In this document: piece by piece, positions 5,115-8,195 of the stretch
How the letters are laid out: every line of letters begins with the position of its first letter
Position numbering within the stretch: position 1 is the first letter of the stretch
Origin: Campylobacterales bacterium
Lineage (GTDB): Bacteria; Campylobacterota; Campylobacteria; Campylobacterales; QNZT01
NCBI GenBank assembly: GCA_026985685.1
Contig: JALSQA010000360.1
Span: 1-8,195 of the forward strand
DNA: 8,195 bases
Direction: 5' to 3'
The notes under the pieces: model-generated
Told to the model about the DNA's origin: nothing
The model's database searches: none
Seen by the model: only the letters and a program-made list of their open reading frames with translations
Made by a program: the position numbers and the translations under genes

Positions 5115-5537
5115 TTAACAGGTAAACCTCGATTTCAAAAAATTAGCCAAAAAAAATGTTTTGCAAAACTCATTTCCCTGCTTCCGCCACAGCTTGGGCG
5201 TGCGGTTATGTTTACATATGTCAAAAACAAAACACTTTTTTTTGTTTTAAACCATCCAGGGCTTAAAATGGAATTTCATTATAAGATTAATCTAATAAAG
5301 AGTTTATTAAATAAAATTAAAGATATTGATAAAAATTGCAGAGATATTGAGGTGACAAATATTAAAGCATTTGTTAGTAATAAAATAGATACCCAGCAAA
5401 TACCACCACCTCCCTCTACATTTACATACAAGGAACGTGCAAAGGGGCGTTTTTATAACTTTGCTACAAATGAACAGTTAAAAGAACTTTTCAATCAAAT
5501 CAAAACTCAAATAAAAGCCAATGACACTTCAAGATAA
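5085..5537 (+). CDS. DUF721/DciA-like protein, first gene of the uvrC unit
   Basis: This 150-residue protein has no signal peptide or membrane segment, is strongly basic and has a Pro-rich stretch (PPPPS) near residue 108. The core LLPPQLGRAVMFTYVKN, TLFFVLNHPGLKMEF and LIKSLLNKI resembles the DUF721 fold, where a helix and a strand pair precede a helix. In other bacteria DUF721 includes DciA, the loader or partner of the replicative helicase DnaB. That role is only an inference here. The next in-frame ATG is codon 42, inside the conserved core, so the first ATG must be used even though it lacks a ribosome binding site and coincides with the predicted transcription start. The last 17 bases overlap uvrC, so the two are probably co-transcribed and coupled. 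Its 5' end overlaps the divergent lipoprotein gene by 30 bases. Confidence 0.75.
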   Translation: MKSSQNIISHLTGKPRFQKISQKKCFAKLISLLPPQLGRAVMFTYVKNKTLFFVLNHPGLKMEFHYKINLIKSLLNKIKDIDKNCRDIEVTNIKAFVSNKIDTQQIPPPPSTFTYKERAKGRFYNFATNEQLKELFNQIKTQIKANDTSR

Positions 5538-7320
5538 AGTAAAAGCACTCCCCTCCACTCCTGGTATCTACCAGTATTTTGACTCTCAAGGTCATCTTTT
5601 ATATATAGGTAAAGCAAAAAACTTAAAAAACAGAGTCAAGAGTTATTTCCGTTTCACTCCTTCATTTGGTCCTTCACAAAATACTTCAGCAAGAATTTAC
5701 AAAATGCTCACTGAAGCTGTTGATATGGCATATATCATCGTCGAGAGTGAACATGATGCTTTAATCTTAGAAAATTCTCTCATCAAACAACTCAAACCAA
5801 AATACAATATTTTGCTTCGTGATGATAAAACATATCCATATATCTATGTAGATTTGAACCAGGATTTTCCAAGACTAGAGATCACAAGAAAAGTGATCAA
5901 AGGATCAAATATCAAATATTTTGGTCCTTTTTCACAAAATGCACGCCAACTACTTGATGCAATCTACGATATTTGTAAACTTGTACAAAAGAAATCATGT
6001 CTTAAAGGTAAAAAAGCGTGTTTGTTTTACCAGATAGAAAAATGCCTGGCTCCCTGTGAGGGGAAAATAAGTAAAGAGAGTTATAAGCAAATAATGCAAG
6101 AGGCACTTGAGTATCTGCAAAATCACAAACTTTTACTAAAAAAGCTAGAAGAAAAGATGCTCTTTTTTAGTGAAAATCTCCTTTTTGAAGAGGCTGCTCG
6201 TATCAGAAACCAAATCAGCAAAATAAAAGCAACACAGACATTATCTCATATCGACCTTGCTAAGTTAGAGGATTATGATATCTTTGCTATTAGTATAGGT
6301 GAAAAGATATCTTGTGGTGTTATGATATTTATACGTCAGGGTAAAGTCACATCAAGCACTCATACTATCTTCAAATCTTCTACTGGTTTTGATCTTGATG
6401 AATTATATCGTGTGTTATTGATGGGATATTATCAAAAAGAGTTACCTTTTAGAGTGAAGGAGATTTTAGTTTATGATGAATTTAGTGAACAAAATACACT
6501 GGAGGTGTTATTAGAAAAACAATTTGGTCATAAAGTAAGCATCAAAAAACCAAAAATAGGCGAGAAACGCCGTCTTGTTGAATTAGCTTACAACAATGCA
6601 AAAGAACTTTTAAGAGTAGAAGATAAGAAACACGATAGAAATATCTATGAAGAGTTACAAAAACTTTTTGCCCTGCAAAATACTCCATACAATATCGAAA
6701 CATTCGATAACTCACACATGATGGGAACTGCTACCGTGGGTGCGATGGTCAAATGGGATGAAGGTTTCATCAAAAGTAAATACCGCCACTATAATATAAT
6801 GGCAAAAGATGAATATGGACAGATGAGAGAAATGTTAAACAGACGAGTTGAAAGTTTTGATAAAAATCCACCTCCTGACTTGATGGTCATAGATGGAGGA
6901 GAGACTTTACGACAACTTGCTTGCAAAATCATTAAAAAAAGTGGTGTTAATGTCGATGTAGTTGCAATTGCAAAAGAGAAAAGAGATGGAAAAGCTATGC
7001 GTTCAAGAGGAAAAGCAAATGATATCCTCTATAGTGATGAAGGTGTTTTGAAGTTAGATCCAAAGGATAAAAGACTTCAATTTATCCAGCGTCTTCGAGA
7101 TGAAGCACATCGTTTTGTTATCTCTTTTCACCAGAAACAAAAACGCAAAACCGACCAAAAAATTTCTCTGATGAAGAAAAAAGGAGTTGGGGAAGCGACG
7201 GTGAAAAAACTTTTGCAATATTTTGAAACATTTGAAAATATAGAAAATGCCACTTTTGATGAATTAAGTCAAGTTGTTGGTACGAATATTGCTTCAAATA
7301 TCAAAAATATTCACAACTAA
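5521..7320 (+). CDS. uvrC: Excinuclease ABC subunit C
   Basis: UvrC makes both incisions around a lesion in the UvrAB-DNA complex of nucleotide excision repair. All domains are present in 599 residues, a normal length. The GIY-YIG nuclease has GIY 15-17, YIG 28-30, Arg38 and probable catalytic Glu84 in LILENSLIK. A cysteine cluster follows, with C152, C160, C167, C175 and C179; C167-x7-C175-x3-C179 matches the cysteines reported to bind an Fe-S cluster in E. coli UvrC. The UVR helix pair that binds UvrB is about 205-240, with LLFEEAARIR. The RNase H-like nuclease has Asp396 (FDNSH), DEY at 430-432, Asp458 (VIDGG) and His530 (DEAHRF). The C-terminal helix-hairpin-helix DNA-binding pair is about 551-599. 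The ATG lies inside the preceding gene (17-base overlap) with no strong ribosome binding site, which suggests translational coupling. Confidence 0.97.
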   Translation: MTLQDKVKALPSTPGIYQYFDSQGHLLYIGKAKNLKNRVKSYFRFTPSFGPSQNTSARIYKMLTEAVDMAYIIVESEHDALILENSLIKQLKPKYNILLRDDKTYPYIYVDLNQDFPRLEITRKVIKGSNIKYFGPFSQNARQLLDAIYDICKLVQKKSCLKGKKACLFYQIEKCLAPCEGKISKESYKQIMQEALEYLQNHKLLLKKLEEKMLFFSENLLFEEAARIRNQISKIKATQTLSHIDLAKLEDYDIFAISIGEKISCGVMIFIRQGKVTSSTHTIFKSSTGFDLDELYRVLLMGYYQKELPFRVKEILVYDEFSEQNTLEVLLEKQFGHKVSIKKPKIGEKRRLVELAYNNAKELLRVEDKKHDRNIYEELQKLFALQNTPYNIETFDNSHMMGTATVGAMVKWDEGFIKSKYRHYNIMAKDEYGQMREMLNRRVESFDKNPPPDLMVIDGGETLRQLACKIIKKSGVNVDVVAIAKEKRDGKAMRSRGKANDILYSDEGVLKLDPKDKRLQFIQRLRDEAHRFVISFHQKQKRKTDQKISLMKKKGVGEATVKKLLQYFETFENIENATFDELSQVVGTNIASNIKNIHN

Positions 7321-7331
7321 AGGATGTAATA

Positions 7332-8195
7332 GTGATACTTTATGACCAAAACTTCAAATTTCTTGGGATGAGTGCAGAGACTTTGAATTTTCTAGGATAT
7401 GAAAATATGGAAGATTTTTCTGCTATGCATAGCGATTTTGCGACACTTTTTGTAAAAAAAGAGGGATATATCTACAATTTTGAGAACTTTTCATGGATAC
7501 ATTATGTACTATATAGCGGAACTGCCAACAAAAAAGCATTTGTAAGTAAAAAAAATGAACAAGTTGTACCTGTTGATGTAAGTATCAAAGAGATCTTTTT
7601 AAATCAAGACTTTAATGGTGTTACAAAACTATATGGGATTAAACTTTTACATGAAAACTTTTCTGAACTTTCAAACCATCAAGACAACACTGCCAATACA
7701 ACACCACAAAACAATATAAGTTTACAAAATCTTGCCGGTATCAATCCCAAAGAGTATCAAGAAGCTACCCAGTCAATACAAAGTCCTGAAACAAACTCAC
7801 AAGAACATATCCAGCCAACACAAGAAAAAGAGTTTAAATTAAATCTTTATGAAGAGAGTAAACCAAAACAAGAAGAGAATCTCGATACACAAGAAGAACC
7901 TATTGAATTTAAATTAGATATACCTGAACTATCCCCAAACACAAGTGAAGAAGAAGTCAAGACAACACCAGTACAAGAAACAAAAGATAACAATAGCCTG
8001 GATTTTAGCTTAAACCTTTTAGCAGATGAACCTAAGGATCAAGTCACTAACACAGAACAGTTAGCTACACTACCAAAAGATGAATTGACAATACCTGAAC
8101 TTGATTCAACATTTTTAGAACAAGAAGAAAAATCAATACAACATGAAGAAAAAGAAGAAAGTTCTAAAAAAAGTTTCTTAAATATGTTTACTTCA
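7332..8195 (+). CDS. PAS-like sensor-type protein with long acidic linker, partial (runs off the window)
   Basis: An open frame of 288 codons reaches the last base. The start is GTG at 7332, set by AAAGGA at 7319-7324 with seven bases of spacing and lying 11 bases after uvrC. No ATG occurs before codon 13. Residues 1 to about 115 look like a small PAS-type domain (FLGMSAETLNFLGYENMEDF at 9-28, then YIYNFENFSWI and a strand-rich end). From about 120 the chain turns into a Gln/Glu/Asn/Thr-rich, probably disordered linker. It carries four related short motifs: EFKLNLY (167), EFKLDIPEL (192), DFSLNLL (224) and ELTIPEL (251). The C-terminal domain is cut off. From familiarity with similar Campylobacterota proteins, an Hpt or other signalling domain could follow, but nothing in the window shows it. 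It is probably co-transcribed with uvrC. Confidence 0.75.
   Translation, partial: MILYDQNFKFLGMSAETLNFLGYENMEDFSAMHSDFATLFVKKEGYIYNFENFSWIHYVLYSGTANKKAFVSKKNEQVVPVDVSIKEIFLNQDFNGVTKLYGIKLLHENFSELSNHQDNTANTTPQNNISLQNLAGINPKEYQEATQSIQSPETNSQEHIQPTQEKEFKLNLYEESKPKQEENLDTQEEPIEFKLDIPELSPNTSEEEVKTTPVQETKDNNSLDFSLNLLADEPKDQVTNTEQLATLPKDELTIPELDSTFLEQEEKSIQHEEKEESSKKSFLNMFTS

Noticed and set aside
5149..5243. A8 and T8 runs in the DUF721-like gene as slippage switches
   Set aside because: Runs of eight A or T are expected by chance in DNA this AT-rich, and the frame is intact with no sign of truncation.
7324..7329. ATG-TAA start-stop between uvrC and the next gene
   Set aside because: The ATG overlaps the AAAGGA ribosome binding site itself, so it is unlikely to be used; GTG at 7332 has correct spacing.

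Overview
The window is AT-rich DNA that looks like a Campylobacterota (formerly Epsilonproteobacteria) chromosome, probably a free-living, marine or sulfidic-habitat relative of Sulfurimonas, Sulfurovum or Sulfuricurvum. The reasons are low GC, tightly packed genes with very short gaps, -10 boxes without a recognisable -35, a long G homopolymer inside a surface-protein gene, an NhaD-type Na+/H+ antiporter, and a lineage-style PAS-like/acidic-linker protein after uvrC. The genus is an inference from protein character; no search was run.

Layout. (1) 12-1058, minus: a secreted lipoprotein with a duplicated C-terminal module. Its reading frame ends immediately after a run of nine G. With one G fewer the frame stays open to the window edge, so the gene is a candidate phase-variable locus. 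(2) 1059-2163: an accessory island. It holds a decayed IS481-like transposase fragment (minus), then a PIN-domain toxin and a ribbon-helix-helix antitoxin (plus), bracketed by two copies of the same perfect palindrome (1278-1309 and 2112-2139). The toxin appears leaderless, while its antitoxin has a good ribosome binding site. (3) 5114-2164, minus: a compact three-gene unit. A 40-residue lipoprotein resembling LptM overlaps nadB (L-aspartate oxidase) by an ATGA junction, and nadB is followed after 3 bases by nhaD. (4) 5085-8195, plus: a DUF721/DciA-like gene with a strong extended -10 box placed so that its mRNA would be leaderless. It overlaps uvrC by 17 bases, and uvrC is followed 11 bases later by a GTG-started PAS-like protein that runs off the window.

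How the parts fit together. The nadB unit joins NAD biosynthesis, a small envelope lipoprotein and Na+/H+ exchange. The dciA-like/uvrC unit joins replication- or DNA-associated functions and nucleotide excision repair with a signalling-type protein. The two units are divergent and their 5' coding ends overlap by 30 bases (5085-5114). The points most worth a second look are the G9 tract, the palindrome-bounded toxin-antitoxin cassette, the tiny lipoprotein gene ahead of nadB, and the two matching TGCTAT(A/C)AT boxes that sit directly against start codons.
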